DNA of 64,000 nt, taken from positions 18,431,938-18,495,937 of the forward strand of contig OU452226.1 in assembly GCA_911728455.2 (NCBI GenBank), in the 5' to 3' direction. The notes below the pieces were generated by a model, which saw nothing but the letters and a program-made list of their open reading frames with translations, was not told where the DNA came from and did no database searches. Made by a program: the position numbers and the translations under genes. The DNA is from Marthasterias glacialis (Eukaryota; Echinodermata; Asteroidea; Forcipulatida; Asteriidae). Of this stretch, positions 10,354 to 22,300 are shown piece after piece; positions within the stretch are counted from its first letter, which is position 1; the number at the start of each line of letters is the position of its first letter.

Positions 10354-13300
10354 CTGTACCAACTTGTTGATACCCAATGGTAAAATAAAAATAAAGAGAA
10401 CCAATGGGTTACTAAATATTGTGTCTACATGACGGTTCATAACAAAGATTCATTTACCCCTCCCTGTTCTTAGCTGTGCTGTAAAGAGACATGCGTTTAT
10501 ATCTCGCCATGTCTTGTTTCTGTGCATTGGGGCAGGTTTCTATCCCTCCTGTAGCCCATCCTCGAGTGGCCGATGGGCCTTTTGATGGGTGACTTGCATG
10601 AAAAAAAATTATAAATAAAAAAAAATCAATGCTGAGTATAAATATAAGGTATTTCGGAAGCCATTTACTTTTTGTACGCTATATGAGACTTTCGAGAAAA
10701 TGCAAAATGACCTGCAACTGATCTGCATAGACTTCTTCGCAAATACTCTATACGCACGCGTTAGCCGTGGAATGAGGTGCATGCTGGGCCCAATTTCATG
10801 ACTCTGGTTACCGTGGAGTTCTGCGCTTACGCCCTGCCATGACCCATAGGAGTACGCGCTTTACAGGGCACCGTAAACGGTTTGGTAACCAGCGCCATGA
10901 AATTGTCCCTAGGTCTAGTTAGTTACACATGCACCGTTCCACGGCTAAAGCGTGCGTAAAAAGTAATTGCATTTACTATTGTATTTACCTGTGAGGCACG
11001 ACTGTGTGAAAAACCACCAGACAAAAATGAATATTTTTTTCTTCCAAGATATTTCACGTCACCTCCAGCTAGATACATCTTCATCTAGATACTGGTTTGC
11101 ACTAGAATTGGAAAGATTGTACATCCTTTGTTTGACCTGGGGAGGCACGCACTAATACCCACTGCCAGGATATTATGCTTTTGATGATGTGATGGATGTC
11201 ATGTGTGAAATGACTATGGTGTGACCGTAATCATGTAGGTAACCCATTTGATTTGTTCTGCCATTGATATATCAGATATGGGGAACATGATTAGATGTGT
11301 GGATGACTTTCCACACAGGAATGGCTTGAAAACATTTGTGTCTCGAGTATAGAATATCAACTGTAAAATATCAACCATTTATATGTGATGAGTCGGATCC
11401 TGCTTACCATCAATCGAAATCGAGCCAAGAACACAGAGGGCGTAATTTGCGCCCACGAGGCGAAAATTATCAAGATTGTCGCGATAAAATTGATCACTAT
11501 TTTGATGCTTAATGTTTTTGTAACTTTTGTATGAACTATTACTTTTTCAGTTACTATTCCTTTTATGTTTATTAGTTTTACGGTTTATCTTTGATGTTTG
11601 TTTTTTAATGTTTCTTGGTGTCTTTTGATTGGTTTTTACTTATTATTTTTTTGAGCGCTCTGAGGTCAGTTTTCTGACATAGAGCGCTAGATAAAAATCT
11701 GTTATTATATTATTATTATTTTCCCAAACCCCAAACCAGCTTTCAGACTGATACTAAATTGCATTATTGTGGGATCTCGACTAGCAAGCGTCCGCAGAAA
11801 CAAAAATTACTACTATAATCTAAACATAGACAAGACCAAATCTGCGAGCCCGGGGATTGCATAACAAACACCCTGCTTACCGTGTTTCAAGCAACTCAAC
11901 GGACGATCAACGTGAATAGTGTAGTTTTCACCCGAGAGGCGAAAAATAGTGAAGACACTGCAGCGACCACCTTGCGACGCCCAAACATAGACTTCAATTT
12001 CCCAGGGGATGTGATTATCCTCAGTCAACTGACGGACTTTCTCGTTTCCCAGCCAGAAGTTATCACCAGCTATGTCTCCAAAGCCATCTCTATACTCATC
12101 CCACCCGCGGTTGAAATTCAAATTCTTATTCAAACGCTGCTGGATAACCTACAGATCGAAAAAATGAAAAACCATCATCAAACTTGTCATGAAATCAACC
12201 AAGGTCTGTTATTTTATTATGGTACACCGCCTACTGTGCAAATCTTTCCACACTGTCTTGGATCCACAATGTGTTTATTTGGAAAGCTATCTGCATATGC
12301 ATAAAAATGAACAATGTCTGCATAAAAGGGATCACCAACGTGTAATTTGTCTTTTATCAAGTTGATCGAGTGTTTTTAATCGTATCATGTTGATGGTTAA
12401 ACAATGGGAGTTTCTGTACAAGAGATTAAATGATTTGATAATCGCTTGGTTGGGTGAGGATTCAATATTATCTATTATTCTGATTCAATGTTATCGGTTG
12501 ATGACGTTCAGCTGTCATACATGTTTCGGAAAATATTTTCAAAATAGGGAATTTACTTTTTTTTTTTTTTTATAATATTGATTTATGATGACTTGAATTC
12601 AACTGCTTTGTAAAGTCCACATATTTTGAATAATAAAATATGACAACCCTCAAAGAGTGGAATATAAACGTTCTATAAATTTGTCCTTCAGAGAATCTTT
12701 GCCAGAAGCTGAACTTACAATCGATCCTTCCCAATAGGTCATGTCGCAGAATACCTCAAGGCCCTCTGGGTACTTCAATGGGTAAATGGTGTGTACACCG
12801 TGCCTCCTTTCACCAGCATCGTAATAGTCTTGGCAGTCATGTCGTCTGGGCTCTACAACACAATTAGAATATTTTTTTTTTAGAAAAATAGAAAACTAAC
12901 TGAATGTCAAGTATAAAAAACAATGGACCTCGTTTTTTTTCTTTTTGAGTAAAGGGTTAACATTAAAGACGGCAAACATTCTCTGCACTAATAATACTAT
13001 TAGACAGTTTTTATGCAATCTATATGGTCTGGAATGGTAGAAGATGAGACACATGGTGTTTGGAAGAGTCAATTCATTTACATCCTCTAATTTTCAGTAT
13101 AAACACCATATTGTCAAAATCCTTTCAGTTTAAAAAAGAAATGAAAAAAGGTATATGTTTTGTGAGAATTGTTTGCACGTGCATAATTATGTGGTTGATT
13201 TCAATTGTGGCCATGAAATAAGTAACTGTACAATCTAGTGTCTTAAAATGCTATTTCCTCGATCGATTTTGATAATAATTCAGACGGAAATATTTGTCGC

Positions 13301-16300
13301 ATAATGAAAAAATTTAGCTGTCCGTTTTCAAGCAAAACACAGGAATTGAACATCACCAGGAAAAGTATCATGGAAATGGAGTCGTTTTTTTAGTGCCGGA
13401 TCGCTTGTTAAGGATGTGTGTGTGTGTGTGTGTGTGTGTGTAATCATTGTCGGAGTGAGAGCTCGAGAAGGTTGGGACATCAACTCCAAACTTGGTCTGT
13501 GGATTGGTCTTGGGATCCCTCACAAGCCCATTGCTAATGGACAACCTAGGTCAAATTTCGAGGTCATTATGGCTAAAACAAAAGAAGTGTGACACGAGCT
13601 AAAACTCAAGAAAGACTTGGCGTATCAACTCCAAACTTGGCGTCTGGATTGTTCTGTTATTTTAATATGCAGCGATTCGGAATTGGGAACATATCTTGGA
13701 AAAGATTAACGGTGAAGGCACTCTACTCACCAGCACAGGTGTTTCCCATCCAGTCCGTCGGGCATGTACATGTGCAGGTTTGTTCATAGAACGTGCCGCC
13801 ATTCTCACAGTCAGTCAGTGCACACTCTGGAAATGTAAAAAATGTTGCCGATGTTGAACGTACATTTTTAATAACATTTCGGGTTGGCAATACTCCTTCC
13901 AAAAAAAAAGCCATCCCCTGTGGAGACCGACATTTCCTCTGTGTAAGAGAGACGGAAATTTCCAGAGGGCGACATGCATTCCTAGAAGAATCTGTCTCGA
14001 TGGATACAATTTCCTAGTCATTCCAGGCAATACGGTCTGGGGACAGTATCTCCTGGGGACAGTATCTCCTGGGGACAGAATCTCCGAGGTTAGCATTTCA
14101 ATTAAGAAAATAATCAACAACTATTTCTGAATATATCACTGATGGTATCCTTGAGACGGTATAAAAATCGAACCATATACTTTGGCGTTTTGAAGCACTG
14201 CATTAAAACGTATTCAAGTTCCCATTTCCCATACAGTTTTGAGTAATTTAGCCTGTACCAGATCATGAGGCAAATCCAATGTGGTGACGTCGAAGATCAG
14301 CAAAGTTTATTCACACAAATCAATTCGTGATCAAGAATAAAGAAAACGGGTTTTTCACTTCCGCAGTTTTTTTGTTTATAACGGTTTCGAAAAATGTTCT
14401 GCCGAGTTTCTGGCAGTAAATGATTGCTCTTCACCGAGATAGCAGTTTGCAGAAGAAACTTGACATTCTTACATTTGTGAAGTTGTACTTTTTTTTCATA
14501 TTGAGCGATTTGGATGATACAAATAATATTTTAATATGCAGTGATTCGGAATCGGGAACATAACTTGGAAAATATGAAAGATGGAGGCATTCTACTCACC
14601 AGCACAGGTGTTTCCCATCCACTCTGTCGGGCATGTACAAGTGCAGTTTTTTTCATTGAACGTGCCTCCATTCTCACAGTCAGTCAGTGCACACTCTGGA
14701 AATGTAAAAAATATTGTCTGTATTGAACGTACATTTCTGACAACATTTCGGGCACGATGTGTTTAAAGATCGTCTGGAGACTAGACTGCAGTAAGGCCAT
14801 ATCAGAAAAGAGAATCACTGAACTTACTGCTGTAGTGCTTGTAGCACAGGCTGACTGTTTTTTCATAAAATCTGTTATTTTTATAACGTTTTTGATACAT
14901 GGCCGGATATAGGTAAGGCTTTGGTTTGCGGTCATGTCATGTCAAAGTGGGCCTTCGAGGTGTCGCTCAGAGGGCTGGTGAGGTAGGGTTTAGGGAAACT
15001 TGTCCCCTCTTTCTCCTCGGAGCCTAATACCGTTGTCATAGGGTATTCTGTTCCCCAGCAAAACGGTTCGGCGGACAGAATTACCTAGGGGATTCTGTCC
15101 CCCGCTTAGGGAATTCTGTCCCCCTAGAATTACGTCCCCTTCCAATAAACCAATCAAAATGTTTCTTATTAGTCCTAATTTGTTGGAAGGCATGCATATG
15201 CAGTCATCATTTAACTTGATTTCCAGGTGCTTTTGATTTTACTTTGGATCGTTTTCGAAGATCAAAGACCTACGTTTATGTGTAGTACGTATACGCCCGC
15301 TCACGTTGCATGAAGCGGCATAAAACTGGGCCGCCTGGGCCCCTTTTCGTGACTCTAATTACGGCTACGGAATTATTTACTTTACGATCATCCCTCATCT
15401 CCCACAAAGTTTGGCCTGCACAAAAACTCTGAGCGCAGATTTCTTTACAAGAATATGTAGCTTTTTCTTTAACTTGTGGTGTAAAAATCGTAAATTTCTA
15501 CGATTCTCCGTGAAACACTCCACGTTAAGCCCAGCGCATGAATCTCGAGTTGGCAATACTCTTTCCGGGGGAAACATTCTCCTGTGGAGACCGAAATCTC
15601 CTGCGTTTGTTAAGGGAGACGGAAATTCATAGAGGGCAACACGCGTTATATAAATTACATTGGATTATTTTTGATTGATACTTACCAGTACAGTTATTGC
15701 CGATCCAGTTTTTATCACACGAACAATGACAGGGATCGTCTATGAACGTACCTCCGTTTTCACATGTCACTGAACAATCTGAAAGCAATAAGTATACACT
15801 GACTAATATGTAAATATGACAATCATTTCAAAAAGAAATACTGAAAATGTTTTGTACAGTATACCTCTAAATAAAGTAAGAGTTTAACATTGTCAACAGA
15901 ACAATTCACGCAGGATTCGGCATACAACATGATAATATTAATAGAAAGTTGCTTCCTTTTCAAGATTTTCGAATTCGTGAGAACATTTCGTAGACGTACA
16001 TCCAAAATCGTCTCAAGATGTTTATGTCGACCTCTGGTCCAAACGAGTCCAGGAAATAAACACCACTAGTTTTCCTACAAACTTCCATACTGAGAGTATA
16101 TTTAGACATAGTTTAATCTAAAAATAAATGGTTCATCCGGGAGCATTCATTTTGTTTGGTTTTAGTATTATTCAAACTACTCACTTTTACACTCAAAGTA
16201 GTTAAATATTTCTGTCTTGAGGTCTGTGAAGAGAGGGTGCTCGGTGTAAAACGGATCAAACCCTCTATCGGGTGTATACGTGTTCAAGCCCCCAGGGTAG

Positions 16301-19300
16301 ATGCTGGTACACTGGCATCGAAGGCGATGATTCAACGGCATGACCCACCGTATAATGCCGTTCTCCTTAGGGTTCGGTTCCCTCCCAAAGCTGCAACTAA
16401 ATGCTGTCACTGGTGCGAACCCCACCCAGGACGCTTCGAACAAAAAGAAATCACGTTATTGAATTTCAAAACAATCAGTCATAGAACAATAAGTAAGATG
16501 GCCGGGAATGTTACATCGCTTTCGCCTGAACATGTTTCAGGAAAGATTAAGGCAAAATTAAAATGTAAATCATCAATTACAACATTTTTTTCTTTTACAA
16601 TAATTCTGTCAAAGTGGAGTGAGTATAGCTATTGGTACATTTTGTTGCACATAAATGTGGTTATACAAATGTTAAAATATGGTTTTTGGGGATGAAATCG
16701 TCACCATTTTTACGAAGTGACGAATCTGCACCACACCAGCAAAAATTGGCGTTCGAAACTGAACTATTTTTTTAAACTTCTGTTTCGGAGTCTGCTAACT
16801 AGTTGTTCTTTTAAATTTTACTACGAGAATAAAGATGACTTTTTCATTTATGAAGAACTGTCTGGATGCTTGTAATCTTGCAACTGTATTGGGGTTGTAG
16901 CAAACAGAGCAAACAAAACAAACCCTGGCAGGGAAAGCTAAGAGAAAAAAATCGTTTTCAAAGTGGCAAACCATAATATGATTCCCAACACCATTCAGAC
17001 AATGAAAAACCAGACAAACCTTCCCCACTACACGAGGATGCATTACTCACCACTGACAAAATTATGGGACACACACGAACAAAACTATAACAGATCAAAA
17101 AGAGTTAAATCTAAACCTGCCAGCTGATTTCTTAGTAATGAAGCTCTTTTCCATTTTGAAAAAATCACCATGTAAAATAATTTCTTCTTTGTTTATTAGT
17201 GCATTACAACATGTGCACCATTCGGCAAAGGTTTAGGCCGTGTCCAAATAAATGTTTTTTTTGGCAGTGGCTACGGACATAGCCGTAAAGCCGAAGTCAC
17301 CCAATTTTTTATTTTGTTTTTCTTGATTAATAGGAACGATTTTTTTGTTCCATTTATTACAAAATCCTCTCACCGGTAGAACAATAATGCAACCACCAAT
17401 ATTAAAAAAAATATTTACATAGATGACGTCAAGCACTCCAATTGTTTTTGGATGATTATATCTTAAAAGTTAACACCCCCAAAGAAACAAATCAAAAATA
17501 CTAATAAGATCTAACCAAACAAAACAAAATATTATGTAAAATTTGGTTTGGACAGATGTTTTACTTGTTTAATTAATTCAAACATAGTTCACACGTAGTA
17601 TGCCGGTATATGACTACATGTTGTTCATAATGGCTACCTGTAGATCAATATCCCTCAGCAAGATTCTTTACAATTCCACAAACTATTTTCATTTTGGCGC
17701 ACACGGTTCTTGCATCGTATAATTTGGCACAGTTTTTTTCTATGCCAATTTTAATCAATATTTGGAAACCCTGTATATTTCGGTGAGATTGCTTGAGTGA
17801 ATTTAACTGACACGTCGACGGCAGTTATTGACATCAGTTTGTTATTTACCTACAACCTTGCTTTTGAAATACCACGGAATCAATGTTGAACTCAAACCTC
17901 ACCTCCATTAATGTGTGACGATCTGGACCTCGTAAAGATTGAAAGACCAAATTTACCAAAAACATGTTGCTACTTCTACATGACTCCAAACAAAATTTCC
18001 AAGACAAAAAGTCCCCAAACTAATGTCCCAGCTATAAATGAAACTCTTGCTGTCACTCTTATTTACTTATTTATTTGAATACATTTACAGACAGACAGAC
18101 ATCTTTATTAGAGCGACATTCTGGGGTTTTCGCACAGTAGTTCTATGATCCATTTTTTTAATGATCTCCTTTATAAAAACATTGTGGGGTTAAGCCCACA
18201 ATGTAATAATTCTTGTGTTTTTTACCAAAAAATCTCCCCATGATTTGGCTCTTGTAAGCCCAGACACTGACAGACAGACAATAACACACACACAAAAACG
18301 GCCCAACAAAATAAATAGAATATAATGAAAAAATTATAATTGAAAAAAAAAATAAATAAATAGAAAATAAATATATGTCACGCAGAGAGGACAGGGTAAA
18401 AAGACGGCTACTTTTCAATCCTGAGACTTGCCCCTACTTCCATTTTTAAGTTTGATTAACAAATAAATTAATAAAAAAAACTGCATGTATATAGCCTCAT
18501 TTATTGGCTGTTGATTTGATGACCTTATTAAAACCACAGCGCCTTTACAATCCAAGTTAACCAATGGAACTCCAGCAGGTAAATGGAAACGTGCATTTTG
18601 CGGTAAAAGCATGACACTTGGTACATGTTTATTTATATACCAAAAACTTGAGAATTATATATTTTACCATGTCTGCAATGGCCTGTATTGCCATTGTCGG
18701 CCATGATTCAAAATAATAGACTAAAATTTAAAAATTAATGTTTCGCATAATTGAACCTTTTTTTGCAACATCACAGCACGATATTTTGCCAACAGTTGGA
18801 AAAACTACAAGGAGTCTTCAATGCAAAGCAAAAAAACAGATAAGCACGGTTTGTAAAAATGCTACACAAATATTCAAAAATAATGATCAATTTGTTGGAA
18901 CAAACCAACTAAAAATGGGATGTATTATCTTTAAGTATACAGACAGTTTGCAAAAATGTTTTATTTAGTCACAAGGTCTGTAAACAAGATTGAATGTGTT
19001 GTTATCGTTATCATTTGGCCTTCCGTAACAACCAGTGCAGTTTGTTTATCAACAAAAGAAAGGTATCTAATAATGAAAGTAAAAGGGCTAAATTCTAGTT
19101 TGTATGGTCTACTAGGAGCTCCAAAAAAATTTTTTTTCGAAAGTATCAAATTTTTAAGGTCTCCCATTTTCAAAATGGCAGCCATATTTACTCAAAAGTC
19201 GGATGAAACATATTGCGCCTCAATAGTAAACTAGACTCGGGAAGTATAGTTCTAGACTCTTTATTTTTGTCCTTTTAAATAAGTGTGAAGAGTCTAACAC

Positions 19301-22300
19301 TTTATAAAAAAAAACATTTTCGAAAGTATCTTTATTTATCATTGGAATTATTTACCGCCTTAATTAACCTATCATTAATTATACTTTTAAATAAGTATAA
19401 TCTTTTTACGAATCAAATTTCCCATGATGCTTCAGATTCTATTGTTTCATGTTGAGGCATGTTAACAGAAAAATGATGGGTGTTGCTGTTTGAAATCGAC
19501 AAAATTCTTGACAAAAAGTCTTATTCGTTCTTCCCTCCACGCACCCCAATAAGCACATTGATAATTTTGCACAATGAAGGGGGTTTGTGGTAGCCTCTGA
19601 AAAACGCGATGGTGTATTAAAACGACTCCACCGATCTAAATGTCGTTTACACTTGCCGGTTCAATTCTTTACATAACCTCCACAATTCTTTTGAGAAATG
19701 CTTACAGCGCCGACGTGGACTTCTCATCATATTTAAATGATTTAATTAACTAACCTAACACTCGCTGCGCCTAGTGGCTGAATGAATGAATGAATGCAGG
19801 AAGAGCCTGTTGATTTAGAAAGAGTAGCTGGCAAAAGGCATGGCATATTGCAATGAAGGTCGTAGCATCATGGAGAAATACATGATGTTCACAAAAATAT
19901 TCACAGGCTGATTTTATGTTAAGAAGGAACAGACACCAGTCAAATTATAAACATGTCGTTATAATTATATCAGGAATTTATGACGCACATTTAGTTTTAG
20001 TATTGTAGGATTGGTAACTAAAGAGGGGTTCCAATGTTGAATTCTGTTTTGTGATGCAATCATTTTCCAATAGATAGAGACCTTATGAGGTGGAAAAAGA
20101 AATTAAGTCTCTATAACCTCACGTTAAAAACCGCGCTGTAAAATGAGAATGTGTTTGATATCCTACAAGTGAAAATGTTATCAACACCCCAAAAAAGTTC
20201 CAATGACGTCACCATGTACATGGAATTTTGTAGTTCATTCTCGAATTTTGATGATATTCAATCAAAACGGCATTGACATTGACATTTTGACTGACAACAA
20301 AATTCCTCTTCGGAATTTACAGACCCAATTGTTGATAACCAATGACGTCATGTTCCAAATGTAGAACCAAATACATGACATTTTACACCGTTCTAACGTA
20401 TGGTAAAGAGACTTTGTAAATTGTCCCACTTTCACATGGACTTTATCTGTTGGAAAGTGAGTGCATCGCAAAACTGAATTTGACGTTAGAGCCCCTTCTT
20501 TAAGTAGGAACAGACACCAGACAAATTGTAAATACTTCGCTTAAACTATCCACAATTATTGACGCACATTTAATTTTAGAATTGGTACAGGTAATTGAAA
20601 ATAATTTTCAATATAAGGCACACTGATTTGAATAAAGTGCATATCGTGACCATACCTCTAGTGAAATACATCTGTGTTAGATACTGTACATGTTGAGGAA
20701 ATAGCATTTTGAAAACCTCACAAATCTCCGTTTCTTTGAGTGTTACAATCCAAATAAGGACAAGATGAATGTGCACGGAATCCTTGACAAAACAAAAAAA
20801 TGTCGTTTTTGCTTATAAAGCATGATTTTTCACACGTTAGTTTTTACGGTGTGTGTGGATTCTGGTGCAAAGCAGCGGGTTGAATTTAAGTTGCTCAACC
20901 GTTAATCAACGATGTTTCTCCCCAGCCCATCCACTCCAATCAGGGCCGGGGAGGCGCAAATGTGCCACCACCCCCACCTCAGATACTGTGCTCACAACTC
21001 AGCGGCCGATCACCGCCAGATTTTGTGACTTTTTCTAAAATTTTATCAAAAGTCATAATCATAGATAAGTGAAAACGAAAACATAAACCTTGGTAACCAT
21101 ATTTGTAGATGACAGTGATCTGTTTGTAGATGACAGTGATCTGTTTGTATATTATGTTCTGCAACGAAAAGCTTTCCTCCTTTTTTTTAAGTGAATTAAA
21201 AGTATCAAAATCATCTAAAATGCATCATAGCACTTCATAATGGCCGCTGGCAGCCATATTCGATTTTTGATTTCTGTTTGTGAAATTGGGTTACAACAAT
21301 ATGTGGATATATTCTATATTCTGATTGACGGGTTTCCTCATTACATCGTGTACAATGTGCACCACACATAACCAACCGGTCGATCGTCGTTCCGAAATAA
21401 CGTTGCTTGAATATAAAACATGAATATTCATACCCTGTGCTTCGCCCCCCCCCCCCCCGGTCCCCCACTAGAATTTGTGTCTATATACATGTACTCCAAC
21501 AGAGTTTCTCTGGGAAAATGTCAACTTTTGAAATGTAATCTTCCTCGTTGTTAGTGTTTCTTGCAAAACGAAGAAGTTCTCCGTGGAGGAATGCGTTGAG
21601 CACGTGTGGGGGATTGGAGGATGATTTGGGCATTGTGTAGGTATTGGTATGTTTCTGTGGGTTTGGTAATTACTTGTGTGTCTAGTATACCTGTTTCAAG
21701 GAAAAGTTTACCTTTGAAAATTGTGAGGTCGAAGTAGTTGATAGAGGAGTTGGAGATCTCAAAAGTGAATTTAAGGGTGGGGTGTATTTCGTTTGTGTTT
21801 TCACGAAGCGACGGGCATAAACCCGTCGCTTCGTGAAAACACAAAAAAGCGTAATTTCGGGATGCCCGTCCTTTCCATAATTTCTCGAATAAATCATAAA
21901 TAAATTGATGAATTGATCATAAAAAAAATCACATTTGATGAAAGTTTAACTCATAATAAATCACAGGAGGAAAGTACAGACTTAAAAGAATAAGCATTGT
22001 GCTTTTGTTTTGCAGTTTTGAAATGTGATGATGCTCTTGTGTGATTATCTCCAAACACGATTTGTTTCCAATTTGACATGCCCGTCCCTTCGTGAAAACA
22101 TTGACGATTTGACTCACGGAATGTATGAGGTTTTTGCAACCTTCCATGTTACCTTCGTGTGATGAGGATGCCATCTCTTTTACGCCACCAAGTGAGAATG
22201 TGTTGAGCTCGTTGTAGAATTTTGTTTTCGAGATCATGAAGGGTGATGTCGCATATTTCTGGGCTGGGTGTGGAGCCTGGCATAGCCGATCTTCTGACGG

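Noticed and set aside
11882..12304. 140 aa plus-strand frame (and its copy at 59,450-59,881)
   Set aside because: Antisense shadow of the FReD central exon and its acceptor.
16156..16695. 179 aa plus-strand frame
   Set aside because: Antisense to exon 2 of gene A. The minus-strand exon has splice sites, phase and cysteine conservation, including in the 75 nt-shorter gene B version.
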